Source: Microbacterium sp. VKM Ac-2870
Lineage (GTDB): Bacteria; Actinomycetota; Actinomycetes; Actinomycetales; Microbacteriaceae
Length of the DNA: 64,000 nucleotides
NCBI RefSeq assembly: GCF_015350795.1
Contig: NZ_JADKSH010000002.1
Location: 620,001 to 684,000 of the forward strand
Direction: 5' to 3'
A model generated the notes under the pieces. That model was not told the origin of the DNA and did no database searches. It worked only from the letters and a program-made list of their open reading frames with translations. The position numbers and the translations under genes were made by a program. Shown piece by piece: positions 16,569-25,061 of this stretch (position 1 is its first letter; every line of letters begins with the position of its first letter).

Positions 16569-18692
16569 TCAGACCTCGGCGAGCCCGAGGACGTCCAGCA
16601 GCCAAGCGAGTTCGAACGAGCGCTGGTGCCACGAGTTGTACCGGCCCGAGACGCCGCCGTGGCCGGCGACCATCTCGCACTTCAGCAGCGCGTCGGCGCC
16701 CACGTCCCGCAACCGTGCGACCCACTTCGCGGGCTCCACGTAGTAGACCCGGGTGTCGTTGAGTGAGGTGGTCGCGAGGATCCGCGGGTAGGTCACGCCC
16801 TCGCGCACGTTCTCGTACGGCGTGTACGACTTCATGTAGGCGTACACCTCGGCGTCGTGCAGGGGGTCGCCCCACTCGTCCCACTCGATCACCGTCAGCG
16901 GCAGCGACGGGTCGAGGATGGTCGTCAGCGCGTCGACGAAGGGGACGTCGGCGAGGATCCCGGCGAACAGCTCCGGGGCGAGATTGGCCACCGCGCCCAT
17001 CAGCAGCCCACCGGCCGAGCCGCCTTCGGCCACGAGGGTCGCCGGGGACGTGACGCCGGTGTCGACGAGGTGACGGGCCACGGCGACGAAGTCGGTGAAG
17101 GTGTTGCGCTTGTGCTGCAGCTTGCCGTCCTCGTACCATTGCCGGCCAAGTTCACCGCCGCCGCGCACGTGTGCGACGGCGAACACGACACCGCGATCGA
17201 GCATCGACAGGCGCGCCACCGAGAACCCCGGTTCGATCGAGTGCTCATACGAGCCGTAGCCGTAAAGGTGCACCGCGCGTGGGGCCTCTCCCGGCTCCCC
17301 GAACGAGCGCTTCCACACGAGTGAGACGGGCACGCGGGTGCCGTCGGATGCCGTGACCCACTCGCGCCGCTGGGCGTAGTGCTCCGGGTCGTAGCCGCCG
17401 AGCACCGGCTGTCGCTTGCGCAGCAGCAGCTCGCCCGTGGCGACCTCGTAGTCGTACACGGTGCCGGGGGTGAGGAACGAACCGAAACCGAGCCGCACGA
17501 CGGGTGGTGCCCACTCCGGGTTGCCCGACGCGCCCGCGGTGTAGAGCTCCTCAGCGAAGGCGAGTTCGTCGACGGCCCCGGTGCGGTAATCGAGGATTCC
17601 CATGCGGGCGAGTCCGTCGCGGCGATAGGACACGACAGCCCAGTCGCGGAAGGCCGACACGTCCAGCAGACGTCGTCCGGTCGTGTGGGGCAGGACGACC
17701 TCGCGGGCTCCGGCGGGGTCGGATGCCGACACCCGCACGAGCTCGAAGTCGAGCGCATTCTCGTTGTGCACGATGTAGAGCACGTCCTCGCCGTCGACCA
17801 CCGCGTGGGTGGCCGAGTACTCGACGCCCTCGCGACGCGGCCAGATCGAGCGCGGCTCGGCGCGGAGGTCGGCGGCATCCACGAGATATTCCTCCGTGGT
17901 GATGGAGGATCCGACCTCGATCACGAGGTACTTCTCGCTGCGGGTGAAGCCCGCGCCGACCCAGTAGCGCTCATCGGGTTCGTGGAAGAGGCGGACATCG
18001 TCGGCGGACGCCGTGCCGACTTCATGAAGCCAGACGGTGTCGGGGCGCCACGCGTCGTCGACGGTCGTGTAGACGATGTGGCGGCCATCCGGCGAGAACC
18101 CGGCCCCCGACGACGTGTTCTCGACGACGTCGGGCAACGTCTCACCGGTGACGAGATCGCGGATGCGGAGCGTGTAACGCTCGTCTCCTTCGACGTCGAC
18201 GCCGTACAAGAGGCGCGAGCCGTCCGTGGTCACGTCGAAGCTGCCCAGGGAGAAGAACTCGTGCCCATCTGCTTCGATGTTGCCGTCGAGCAGCACCGTC
18301 TCGCCGGGCACGTCCACACCGGGAGTCAGCACGGGCGGAGTCCAGTCGTCGGGGCCGGCCAGAGGTGCGCGGCAGTGGATGCCGTACTGCTTGCCCTCGA
18401 CGGTGCGCCCGTAATACCAGAACGCGCCCTGCCGAGTGGGCACGGAAAGGTCGGTCTCCAGGGTGCGCGCCTTGATCTCGTCGAAGATCCGCTGGCGGAG
18501 TCCGGCCAGGTGCGTGGTGCGTGCCTCGGTGTAGGCGTTCTCCGCCTCCAGATGGGCGATGACCTCGGCATCCTCCTTCGCGCGGAGCCACTCGTAGTCG
18601 TCGTGCATCTCGTCGCCGTGATGCCGACGAATGGTCGGGCGCGCGGCGGCGGTGGGAGCGGTCAGCGGCGAAGCGGCGGAGTCACGGGTCAC
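16569..18692 (-). CDS. ptrB: S9 family serine peptidase, oligopeptidase B
   Basis: 707 residues, the family length. It cleaves short peptides after basic residues in the cytosol. An N-terminal beta-propeller (about 60-440) limits access to a C-terminal alpha/beta-hydrolase. The triad is S559 in GGSAGG, D646 in NDTRV and H678 in GHGG. The segment HVRGGGELGRQWYEDGK precedes the catalytic domain core. No signal peptide. GTG 18692 lies 6 nt after TAGCGT (18699-18704, minus strand), a leaderless arrangement. Transcription runs toward the duplicated element at 16474-16539. Confidence 0.93.
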   Translation of the reverse strand: MTRDSAASPLTAPTAAARPTIRRHHGDEMHDDYEWLRAKEDAEVIAHLEAENAYTEARTTHLAGLRQRIFDEIKARTLETDLSVPTRQGAFWYYGRTVEGKQYGIHCRAPLAGPDDWTPPVLTPGVDVPGETVLLDGNIEADGHEFFSLGSFDVTTDGSRLLYGVDVEGDERYTLRIRDLVTGETLPDVVENTSSGAGFSPDGRHIVYTTVDDAWRPDTVWLHEVGTASADDVRLFHEPDERYWVGAGFTRSEKYLVIEVGSSITTEEYLVDAADLRAEPRSIWPRREGVEYSATHAVVDGEDVLYIVHNENALDFELVRVSASDPAGAREVVLPHTTGRRLLDVSAFRDWAVVSYRRDGLARMGILDYRTGAVDELAFAEELYTAGASGNPEWAPPVVRLGFGSFLTPGTVYDYEVATGELLLRKRQPVLGGYDPEHYAQRREWVTASDGTRVPVSLVWKRSFGEPGEAPRAVHLYGYGSYEHSIEPGFSVARLSMLDRGVVFAVAHVRGGGELGRQWYEDGKLQHKRNTFTDFVAVARHLVDTGVTSPATLVAEGGSAGGLLMGAVANLAPELFAGILADVPFVDALTTILDPSLPLTVIEWDEWGDPLHDAEVYAYMKSYTPYENVREGVTYPRILATTSLNDTRVYYVEPAKWVARLRDVGADALLKCEMVAGHGGVSGRYNSWHQRSFELAWLLDVLGLAEV

Positions 18693-18789
18693 CGCTCCAC
18701 GCTAATCGACGACAGGCGCATCGAGGCGGAGGACCGTTCGATGGGAACGCCCGGGATGTGGGAGGATTTCTGTGTCCGGTTGCCGGAAC

Positions 18790-18806
18790 ATGAACCCACG
18801 GTGAAC
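18790..18806 (-). promoter_or_regulatory. Candidate PHO box upstream of the phosphate transporter gene
   Basis: On the minus strand GTTCAC (18801-18806) and GTTCAT (18790-18795) form direct repeats at exactly 11-nt spacing, the unit length of PhoP boxes in Streptomyces (GTTCA-type units). The site lies about 60 nt upstream of the pit-type transporter start and about 100 nt upstream of oligopeptidase B on the other side. PhoP control of phosphate transport is the likely meaning; only two units are recognisable. Confidence 0.5.
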
Positions 18807-18867
18807 TCTTCGTTCGCGCCGCCGATCGCATCGGCTCCCTTCCTCTGTAACCCGACGAAAGCGAACT

Positions 18868-20151
18868 GTGGAAACCGCCGCCCTCATCGTCGTGCTGGTG
18901 ATCGCGCTGGCGCTGTTCTTCGACTTCACGAACGGCTTTCACGACACCGCGAACGCGATGGCCACGCCGATCGCGACCGGCGCTCTCAAGCCCAAGGTTG
19001 CTGTCCTGCTCGCCGCGAGCCTCAACCTCGTGGGCGCGTTCTTGTCCACGGAGGTCTCCAAGACCATCTCGCACGGCATCGTCCGCGAGGACCAGATCGA
19101 GCCGCTGGCCTTCTTGCCGATCATCTTCGCCGGCCTCATCGGCGCCATCACCTGGAACATGCTGACCTGGCTGCTGGGCCTGCCGTCCAGCTCATCGCAC
19201 GCTCTCTTCGGCGGCCTCATCGGTGCCACCTTGGTGGGCGCGAGCGCCGCCGCGATCGATTTCGGAATGGTGCTGAGCAAGGTGGTGCTGCCCGCACTGA
19301 TCGCGCCGTTCACGGCCGGGGTGATCGCCTTCCTCGCCACCCGCCTGGCCTATGCGGTCACGCGCCGCTACGACAGCAAGCCCGACGGACGCGACGGCTT
19401 CCGCTGGGGTCAGATCTTCACGTCTTCGCTCGTCGCGCTCGCCCACGGCACCAACGACGCGCAGAAGACCATGGGCGTCATCACCCTCGCGCTCATCATG
19501 GCCGGCTGGCAGAACGCCGCGCACGCCGACCCGCAGCTCTGGGTCATCCTGGCGTGCGCGCTGACGATCGCGTTGGGCACGTATATGGGGGGATGGCGCA
19601 TCATCCGCACGCTGGGTAAGGGGCTCACCGACGTCAAGCCCGCGCAGGGGTTCTCGGCCGAGACCTCGACCGCGGCGACGATCCTGGCCTCCAGCGCACT
19701 CGGATTCGCCCTCTCGACGACGCAGGTCGCGTCGGGCTCGGTCATCGGCTCGGGTCTCGGTCGCCGCGGCTCGACGGTGCGTTGGCGCACGGTCGGGCGC
19801 ATCGCGATCGGATGGGTGCTGACCTTGCCGGCATCCGCCGCCGTCGGCGCTTCCGCGGCACTTCTGGTGGTGTGGTTCGGCAGTGCGGGCATCTTCATCG
19901 ACGCCGTGCTGGCCGTCGCCATCATCGTGCTCATGTTCGTGCGCTCCCGGCACAACCAGGTCGACTCCTCCAACGCGATGAGCGAGGTGGCCGACTCCGG
20001 TCTCGCCGTGAAGGTCAAGCGCAATCCACCGCCCACCCGCCGTCAGCGCGCGATCCTGCGTGCCGAGCGTGCACAGCAGAAGGCCGCGCGGGCGGACGAG
20101 AAGGCGCGCCGGGCGGAGAAGAAGTCCGACGAAGCGAAGGGAGAGCGGTGA
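18868..20151 (+). CDS. pit: Low-affinity inorganic phosphate transporter, PiT family
   Basis: 427 residues with about ten membrane segments. It takes up phosphate (as metal-phosphate in characterised members) driven by the proton gradient. The duplicated PiT signatures are FTNGFHDTANAMATPI near 18-33 and HGTNDAQKTMGVI near 194-206. The C-terminal 60 residues form a long Ala/Lys/Arg/Glu-rich cytosolic helix (ARADEKARRAEKK), not part of the transporter core. GTG 18868 lacks a strong Shine-Dalgarno. The stop overlaps the next start (TGATG). A candidate PHO box lies upstream, suggesting phosphate-dependent control. Confidence 0.92.
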   Translation: METAALIVVLVIALALFFDFTNGFHDTANAMATPIATGALKPKVAVLLAASLNLVGAFLSTEVSKTISHGIVREDQIEPLAFLPIIFAGLIGAITWNMLTWLLGLPSSSSHALFGGLIGATLVGASAAAIDFGMVLSKVVLPALIAPFTAGVIAFLATRLAYAVTRRYDSKPDGRDGFRWGQIFTSSLVALAHGTNDAQKTMGVITLALIMAGWQNAAHADPQLWVILACALTIALGTYMGGWRIIRTLGKGLTDVKPAQGFSAETSTAATILASSALGFALSTTQVASGSVIGSGLGRRGSTVRWRTVGRIAIGWVLTLPASAAVGASAALLVVWFGSAGIFIDAVLAVAIIVLMFVRSRHNQVDSSNAMSEVADSGLAVKVKRNPPPTRRQRAILRAERAQQKAARADEKARRAEKKSDEAKGER

Positions 20152-20483
20152 TGGGCATCTCGATCGACTGGTTCGCCTTCGTCCAGGTCTTCGCCGCCGC
20201 CCTGACCGGCGCCGTGCTCGTGGTGGCCTTCTACGCCATCGGGCTGCGCCTGCTCGTGCGCAGCGGACATGCGCCGGTGGTCGCGCCCGCGGAGTTCACC
20301 GACGCGATCACCGTGATCACGGAGAAAGAGGCCAAGCGTGCGGCCAAGGCCGCCGCGAAGGCCGCCAAGAAGAGCCCCCTCACCGAGGGGCAGAAGCGGC
20401 TCGCCCTCGTCGGCGCCTACGCCTCGTTCGCGTTCTGCGGCATCGCTGTGCTCGCCGGGCTCGCGCTCATCGTCATCCGCTGA
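20151..20483 (+). CDS. Small membrane protein co-encoded with the phosphate transporter
   Basis: 110 residues with a hydrophobic segment at about 10-34, a basic Lys/Ala helix (KEAKRAAKAAAKAAKK, about 60-75) and a second hydrophobic segment near 84-108. The start overlaps the transporter stop and AAGGGAGA precedes it, so it is co-translated. The Lys/Ala helix resembles the transporter's own tail. A role as an accessory subunit is an inference from position; no family is recognised. Confidence 0.7.
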   Translation: MGISIDWFAFVQVFAAALTGAVLVVAFYAIGLRLLVRSGHAPVVAPAEFTDAITVITEKEAKRAAKAAAKAAKKSPLTEGQKRLALVGAYASFAFCGIAVLAGLALIVIR

Positions 20484-20528
20484 CGCCCGCGACCGCGCGG
20501 CGTCGCCGGCCCCGCCTAGGCTGAGTGC

Positions 20529-21434
20529 ATGGATGCCGCGTCGCCCCGTTTCGGTGTACACCCGCCCGCGCGACGGGTCATCGTCCACCTCAGCGACACC
20601 CATCTGCTCGCGGGCAATCGACCGCTCGGCGGGCGCTACGACACGGCGGCGAACCTGCAGGCCACGCTCGCCGCGGTGGAACGCACCGGCGTCCGGCCGG
20701 ATGCCATCGTGTTCACGGGGGATCTGACCGACCTCGGCGAGCCCGACGCCTACGCCGCGCTGCGCGCCGCCGTCGAACCCGTCGCGGAGCGGCTCGGAGC
20801 TCCCATCGTGTGGGTCGCGGGCAACCACGACGAGCGGCCCGCGCTGCGCGCCGGGCTGCTCGACGGTCCCGCGACGGCGGAACCGGTCACCGGGGTGTGG
20901 GACCTCGGAGGTCTTCGGCTCATCGCGCTCGACTCTTCTGTGCCGGGGTGGCACCACGGCGACCTCGACGACGCGCAGCTCGCGTGGCTCCGTGGCATCC
21001 TGTCCACGCCGGCACCCCGGGGAACGATCCTGGCGCTGCATCACCCGCCGCTGCCGAGTCACATCCCGTTCTTCGACATCCTCGAGCTGCGCCACCAGAG
21101 CGAGCTTGCCGACGTCATCGCCGGCAGCGACGTGCGTGCGATCCTGGCGGGACACCTGCACTACTCGGCGTCCGGCACGTTCGCCGGCATCCCGGTGAGC
21201 GTCGCCTCAGCGAGTTGCTACACGATGAACCTGCAGCGTCCGCCGCACGAGGTCAACGGTATGGACGGGGGCCAGTCCTTCCAGCTCGTCCACGTCTACG
21301 ACGACACCATCACCCACGCGGTCGTGCCGGTCGGCGATGCCGAGACGGCCGAGGTGTTCACGCCGCAGTGGGTGGAGCGGATGGCGGCGCTGAGCCCGCA
21401 GGAGCGCCTGGAGGATTTCTCGCGCAAGCGGTGA
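20529..21434 (+). CDS. Calcineurin-like phosphodiesterase (3',5'-cyclic nucleotide phosphodiesterase type)
   Basis: 301 residues of the class III phosphodiesterase/CpdA family. The dinuclear metal site is complete: D23 and H25 (SDTH), D65 (GDLTD), N99 and H100 (GNHDE), the HHPP histidine and GHLH. Mycobacterial Rv0805 and E. coli CpdA act on cAMP, so cyclic nucleotide hydrolysis is likely but substrate breadth is known to be wide. ATG 20529 lies 6 nt after TAGGCT at 20517-20522, so the mRNA is probably leaderless. A monocistronic gene, followed by the MerR locus. Confidence 0.85.
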   Translation: MDAASPRFGVHPPARRVIVHLSDTHLLAGNRPLGGRYDTAANLQATLAAVERTGVRPDAIVFTGDLTDLGEPDAYAALRAAVEPVAERLGAPIVWVAGNHDERPALRAGLLDGPATAEPVTGVWDLGGLRLIALDSSVPGWHHGDLDDAQLAWLRGILSTPAPRGTILALHHPPLPSHIPFFDILELRHQSELADVIAGSDVRAILAGHLHYSASGTFAGIPVSVASASCYTMNLQRPPHEVNGMDGGQSFQLVHVYDDTITHAVVPVGDAETAEVFTPQWVERMAALSPQERLEDFSRKR

Positions 21435-21475
21435 CGCCGCTGAGCGGGCCTGCAGGGTCCGTTCCGCGCCTGCGC

Positions 21476-21506
21476 TTGACTTCGAGCGCGCTCGAAGTTC
21501 TACCGT
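21476..21506 (+). promoter_or_regulatory. MerR-type promoter and operator (19-bp spacer with perfect palindrome)
   Basis: A TTGACT -35 at 21476-21481 and a TACCGT -10 at 21501-21506 are separated by 19 bp, the over-long spacing typical of MerR-activated promoters. A perfect 20-bp palindrome (ACTTCGAGCG and its complement, 21479-21498) fills the spacer. The -10 ends 6 nt before the MerR ATG, so the transcript is leaderless. The regulator should bind here, control its own gene and the overlapping aldo/keto reductase. Confidence 0.82.
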
Positions 21507-21512
21507 GGTCTC

Positions 21513-21896
21513 ATGACCCTCCTCCACGACGGCGTCTCCATCGCCGAGGCCGCCGAAGCCACCGGCGTTTCGACGCACACCTTGCGCTACTACGAACGTG
21601 CAGGCTTGATGCTGGCGCCGGTCGATCGGGCATCGTCCTCCCACCGGCGCTATTCGGATGCCGACCTCGCGTGGGTCGGCTTCCTCACCCGCCTGCGCAT
21701 GACAGGCATGCCCATCGCCGGCATCCGGCGCTACACCGAACTCGTCCGCGGTGGGGAGGCCACCGTGCCGGAGCGGCATGAGCTGCTCGTCCAGCACCGC
21801 GAACGCGTGCGCGCACAGCTCGCCGAGATCACCGCGAGCCTGCGGGCCATAGACCACAAGATCGACATCTACGACAAGGAGATCGCCCACTCATGA
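21513..21896 (+). CDS. MerR-family transcriptional regulator
   Basis: 127 residues. The N-terminal winged helix-turn-helix reads [25 protein letters not shown], followed by [24 protein letters not shown]-terminal coiled coil (about 82-120) provides the dimer interface. No metal-binding Cys cluster is present, so it probably senses an organic molecule or redox state, like the BmrR/NolA side of the family. It is encoded immediately after a palindromic MerR-type promoter and overlaps the reductase gene by ATGA, so sensor and effector form one autoregulated unit. Confidence 0.88.
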   Translation: MTLLHDGVSIAEAAEATGVSTHTLRYYERAGLMLAPVDRASSSHRRYSDADLAWVGFLTRLRMTGMPIAGIRRYTELVRGGEATVPERHELLVQHRERVRAQLAEITASLRAIDHKIDIYDKEIAHS

Positions 21897-22879
21897 AATC
21901 CACGACTCTCGGAACCGTTCCCGGCCTGCAGGTCAGCCGCGTCGGCCTCGGGCTGATGGGCATCAGCGCGTTCTACACCGGCGCCGGCCAGGACGACGCC
22001 GACGGTGCCCGCACCATCCTCGGCGCCCTCGATCGCGGCGTCACTCTGCTCGACACCGCGGAGATGTACGGCCCCTACACGAACGAGGAGCTGCTCGGCC
22101 GCACCCTGGAGGAGTCCGGCCGCCGCGACGAGGCGGTCATCGCCACGAAGTTCGGCACCGTCCGTCACACCGCCGGCGGCGAGCGTGGCCTCGACGGCAC
22201 CCCGGAGAACGTGCGCCTCGCGGTGGAGGGGTCGCTGCGCCGTCTGCGCACCGACCGCATCGACCTGTACTACCAGCACCGGATGGATCCGTCGACGCCC
22301 ATCGAAGACACCGTCGGCGCCCTCGCCGAGCTCGTCGCCGAAGGGAAGATCCGCGGTTACGGCCTGTCCGAGGCGTCGGTCGCGACCATTCGCCGCGCGC
22401 ACGCGGTTCACCCGGTGACGGCGATTCAGACGGAGTACTCGCTCTGGACCCGCGACCCCGAGGCCGAGCTGCTGCCCGCCTTGCGTGAACTGGGCATCGG
22501 GTTCGTGCCGTACTCGCCGCTCGGCCGCGGTTTCCTCACCGGCGCCATCCGCTCGCTCGACGTGCTCGATGACGATGACTTCCGAAAGAGCAATCCTCGC
22601 TTCGCCGACGGTGCGTTCCAGGCGAACCTCGCCATCGTCGACGCCGTCGAGAAGATCGCACAGGATGCCGGCGCCACCCCGGCGCAGGTCGCGCTGGCCT
22701 GGCTGCTGGCACAGGACGAGCACATCGCGCCCATCCCCGGCACGCGCAAACTGAGCCGCGTGGAGGAGAATATCGGCGCCGTCGACCTCGAGCTCACACC
22801 CGCGCAGCTGGCCGCCCTCGACGGTCTGGCCGCGCCGGTGGGGGAGCGCTACGCCGATATGTCGAGCGTCAACCGCTGA
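21893..22879 (+). CDS. Aldo/keto reductase
   Basis: 328 residues of the AKR superfamily, close to the AKR13/YajO-like group. The TIM-barrel catalytic tetrad is complete: Asp and Tyr in DTAEMYG, Lys in IATKFG and His in YYQHRMD. It reduces carbonyls using NADPH; the physiological substrate is unknown. Overlap with the MerR gene suggests induction by a toxic aldehyde or xenobiotic. Compare the second AKR homologue at 46200-47219, which has lost the catalytic Lys and His. A strong hairpin follows the stop. Confidence 0.88.
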   Translation: MKSTTLGTVPGLQVSRVGLGLMGISAFYTGAGQDDADGARTILGALDRGVTLLDTAEMYGPYTNEELLGRTLEESGRRDEAVIATKFGTVRHTAGGERGLDGTPENVRLAVEGSLRRLRTDRIDLYYQHRMDPSTPIEDTVGALAELVAEGKIRGYGLSEASVATIRRAHAVHPVTAIQTEYSLWTRDPEAELLPALRELGIGFVPYSPLGRGFLTGAIRSLDVLDDDDFRKSNPRFADGAFQANLAIVDAVEKIAQDAGATPAQVALAWLLAQDEHIAPIPGTRKLSRVEENIGAVDLELTPAQLAALDGLAAPVGERYADMSSVNR

Positions 22880-22886
22880 GTCACCG

Positions 22887-22931
22887 CGACGCCCTCCGCG
22901 ACGGACCTCGTGTCCGCGGCGGAGGGCGTCG
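22887..22931 (+). terminator. Hairpin terminator after the aldo/keto reductase
   Basis: A perfect 13-bp stem (22887-22899 with 22919-22931) encloses a second CGGAC/GTCCG stem (22902-22906 with 22912-22916). It lies 7 nt after the stop codon. The following TTCTG is T-poor, which is common for terminators in high-GC Actinobacteria. Confidence 0.7.
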
Positions 22932-22980
22932 TTCTGCCTGCTGTACGCCGTGTACACCGGGCGCTCATCGCCGCCGCGGG

Positions 22981-22986
22981 TAGGCT
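22981..22986 (+). promoter_or_regulatory. -10 element of the aspA promoter
   Basis: TAGGCT at 22981-22986, the same hexamer used by the leaderless genes, but here 42 nt before the start codon. This leaves a leader of roughly 35 nt with a proper ribosome-binding site (AAAAGGA) at about 23014-23020. Confidence 0.5.
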
Positions 22987-23028
22987 CGACCCCGAAACCC
23001 GAGGCGACGACCCAAAAGGACTGCACTC

Positions 23029-24486
23029 ATGGCATTGGACGCAACGACGCGCACCGAGAACGACTCCCTGGGATCGATGGAGATCCCCGCGGATGCCTAC
23101 TGGGGCATCCACACCGCACGGGCCCTGGAGAACTTCCCGATCTCCATGCGGCCCATCTCCGTCTACAAAGACCTCGTGACCGCACTGGCGATGGTCAAGC
23201 AGGCATCCGCGCGCGCGAACCTCGAGATCGGGGTGCTCGACGCCGAGCGAGCCGACCTCATCGACCGCGCCGCCCAGCGTGTGATCGACGGAGAGTTCCA
23301 CGACCAGTTCGTCGTGGGAGTCGTCCAAGGCGGCGCCGGCACCTCGACCAACATGAATGCCAACGAGGTGATCACGAACATCGCCCTGGAGCTCGCGGGG
23401 CGACCCAAGGGCGACTACGCCTACCTGTCTCCGATCGACCACACGAACCGCTCGCAGTCCACCAACGATGTCTATCCGACCGCGGTCAAGGTCGGGCTCA
23501 GTCTCGACCTCAAGTCCCTGCTGGACGAGCTGGATCTGCTGCGCCAGTCGTTCCTTGCGAAGGCCGTCGAGTTCCACGACATCCTCAAGATCGGTCGTAC
23601 GCAGCTGCAGGATGCCGTGCCGATGACCCTCGGTCAGGAGTTCCACGGGTTCGCGACCACGCTCGGTTACGACCACCAGCGGCTCACCGAGAACGCGTAC
23701 CTGCTGTTCGAGATCAATATGGGGGCCACGGCCATCGGCACGGGCATCACCACGCACCCGGGCTACGCGCCGGCTGTCCTGCGTCATCTGCGGGACATCA
23801 CCGGACTCGACCTCGCCACGGCCGACGACCTGGTCGAGGCGACCAGCGACACCGGGTCGTTCATGTCGTTCTCGTCCACCCTCAAGCGCAACGCGATCAA
23901 GCTGTCGAAGATCGCCAACGACCTGCGTCTGCTCTCCAGTGGTCCTCAGGCCGGATTCGGTGAGATCAACCTCCCGGCCCGCCAGGCGGGCTCGAGCATC
24001 ATGCCGGGCAAGGTCAACCCGGTCATCCCCGAAGTCGTGAATCAGGTGGCATTCTCGGTGGCCGGCGCCGACCTGACGGTCACGATGGCGGTCGAGGGCG
24101 GTCAGCTGCAGCTGAACGCGTTCGAGCCGATCATCGCCCACTCGATCTTCCAGTCCATCACCTGGATGCGCCGCGCGATGCGCACGTTCCGGATCAACTG
24201 CGTCGACGGCATCACGGCGAACCGGGAGCGGTTGGGGGCGATGGTCGGCTCGTCCGTGGGCGTCGTCACGGCGCTCACCCCGTTCCTGGGCTACGCGGCC
24301 TCGGCGGCGTTGGCCAAGACCGCGCTGCTGACGCACCGCAACGTCGGCGACCTCGTCGTCGAGGCGGGCCTCATGAGCCGCGAGGACGTCGACAAGCAGC
24401 TCTCGCCGGCCCGATTGTCGGGTCTGGAAGCGATCACGCAGGCCATCCCGGTGGTCCAGCCGATCGAAAATCTCGTCGAGAGCTGA
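23029..24486 (+). CDS. aspA: Aspartate ammonia-lyase
   Basis: 485 residues of the fumarase/aspartase superfamily. It converts L-aspartate to fumarate and ammonia. EIPADAYWGIHTARALENF is aspartase-like. QSTNDVYPTAVK and the signature loop GSSIMPGKVNP complete the composite active site of the tetramer. Class II fumarase is the main alternative, but the N-terminal block favours aspartase. ATG 23029 has AAAAGGA upstream. With the dctA transporter and its two-component system elsewhere in the window it could feed C4-dicarboxylate metabolism. Confidence 0.88.
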   Translation: MALDATTRTENDSLGSMEIPADAYWGIHTARALENFPISMRPISVYKDLVTALAMVKQASARANLEIGVLDAERADLIDRAAQRVIDGEFHDQFVVGVVQGGAGTSTNMNANEVITNIALELAGRPKGDYAYLSPIDHTNRSQSTNDVYPTAVKVGLSLDLKSLLDELDLLRQSFLAKAVEFHDILKIGRTQLQDAVPMTLGQEFHGFATTLGYDHQRLTENAYLLFEINMGATAIGTGITTHPGYAPAVLRHLRDITGLDLATADDLVEATSDTGSFMSFSSTLKRNAIKLSKIANDLRLLSSGPQAGFGEINLPARQAGSSIMPGKVNPVIPEVVNQVAFSVAGADLTVTMAVEGGQLQLNAFEPIIAHSIFQSITWMRRAMRTFRINCVDGITANRERLGAMVGSSVGVVTALTPFLGYAASAALAKTALLTHRNVGDLVVEAGLMSREDVDKQLSPARLSGLEAITQAIPVVQPIENLVES

Positions 24487-24499
24487 AACGCAACCCTTT

Positions 24500-24514
24500 G
24501 CGCGGCAGCCGCGC
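24500..24514 (+). terminator. Short hairpin after aspA
   Basis: GCGCGG (24500-24505) pairs with CCGCGC (24509-24514) around a 3-nt loop, 14 nt after the aspA stop. No T-run. Weak candidate. Confidence 0.35.
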
Positions 24515-24572
24515 GGGCCGCTAACGTCTGTGTGACCGGACGCCCTGCACCGGAAGTATCGAGGAGAGAGTC

Positions 24573-25010
24573 ATGACCGACCCCACCCAGCCCCCCGTGA
24601 ATCCGTCGACGCCGCCGGCCGCGCCGCCGGCCGCGCCCGCCTACCAGCAGCCGGCGTACCAGGCAGCCCCCACCTACAACGGTGCGCCCGGCCCGTCCGC
24701 AACCGTGCCCGGCCGCACTCTCGGCATCGTCGCCCTCGTCTTGGCGATCGTGCCGGTCGGCCTGCAGCTCGTCGGGCTCATCCTCGGCATCGTGGCCATG
24801 GTGCAGTCCAAGAAGGCGGGCGTGAAGAACGGCATGGCCCTCGCCGCGGTCATCGTCAGCTCGGTGCTGATCGTCGTCGGCATCATCGTCGGCATCATCG
24901 TCGGTGTGGCAATTGCCGGCGCCGCCAACGACCTGATCCAGTTCTGCGTCAACAACCCGAATGGCGTCTACGAGATGAACGGACAGACGGTCTCCTGCAG
25001 CAGCCGTTGA
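24573..25010 (+). CDS. DUF4190-like membrane protein
   Basis: 145 residues. A Pro/Ala-rich, low-complexity cytosolic N-terminus (about 1-45) is followed by two hydrophobic segments (about 50-73 and 87-112) separated by QSKKAGVKNG, and a short C-terminal tail with two cysteines (QFCVNNPNG and SCSSR). This Pro-rich plus two-helix layout fits the DUF4190 family of Actinobacteria; function unknown. ATG 24573 follows GAGGAGAGAG. A bidirectional hairpin separates it from the convergent FAH gene. Confidence 0.75.
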   Translation: MTDPTQPPVNPSTPPAAPPAAPAYQQPAYQAAPTYNGAPGPSATVPGRTLGIVALVLAIVPVGLQLVGLILGIVAMVQSKKAGVKNGMALAAVIVSSVLIVVGIIVGIIVGVAIAGAANDLIQFCVNNPNGVYEMNGQTVSCSSR

Positions 25011-25019
25011 TGTCATCGC

Positions 25020-25056
25020 GAACGGCCCGGCTTCGAGATCGAAGTCCGGGCCGTTC
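25020..25056. terminator. Bidirectional terminator between DUF4190 and FAH genes
   Basis: GAACGGCCCGG (25020-25030) pairs perfectly with 25046-25056, and CTTCG (25031-25035) pairs with CGAAG (25040-25044) on top, giving about 16 bp of stem. It lies between convergent genes and is followed by GTCGTTC. Confidence 0.75.
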
Positions 25057-25061
25057 GTCGT

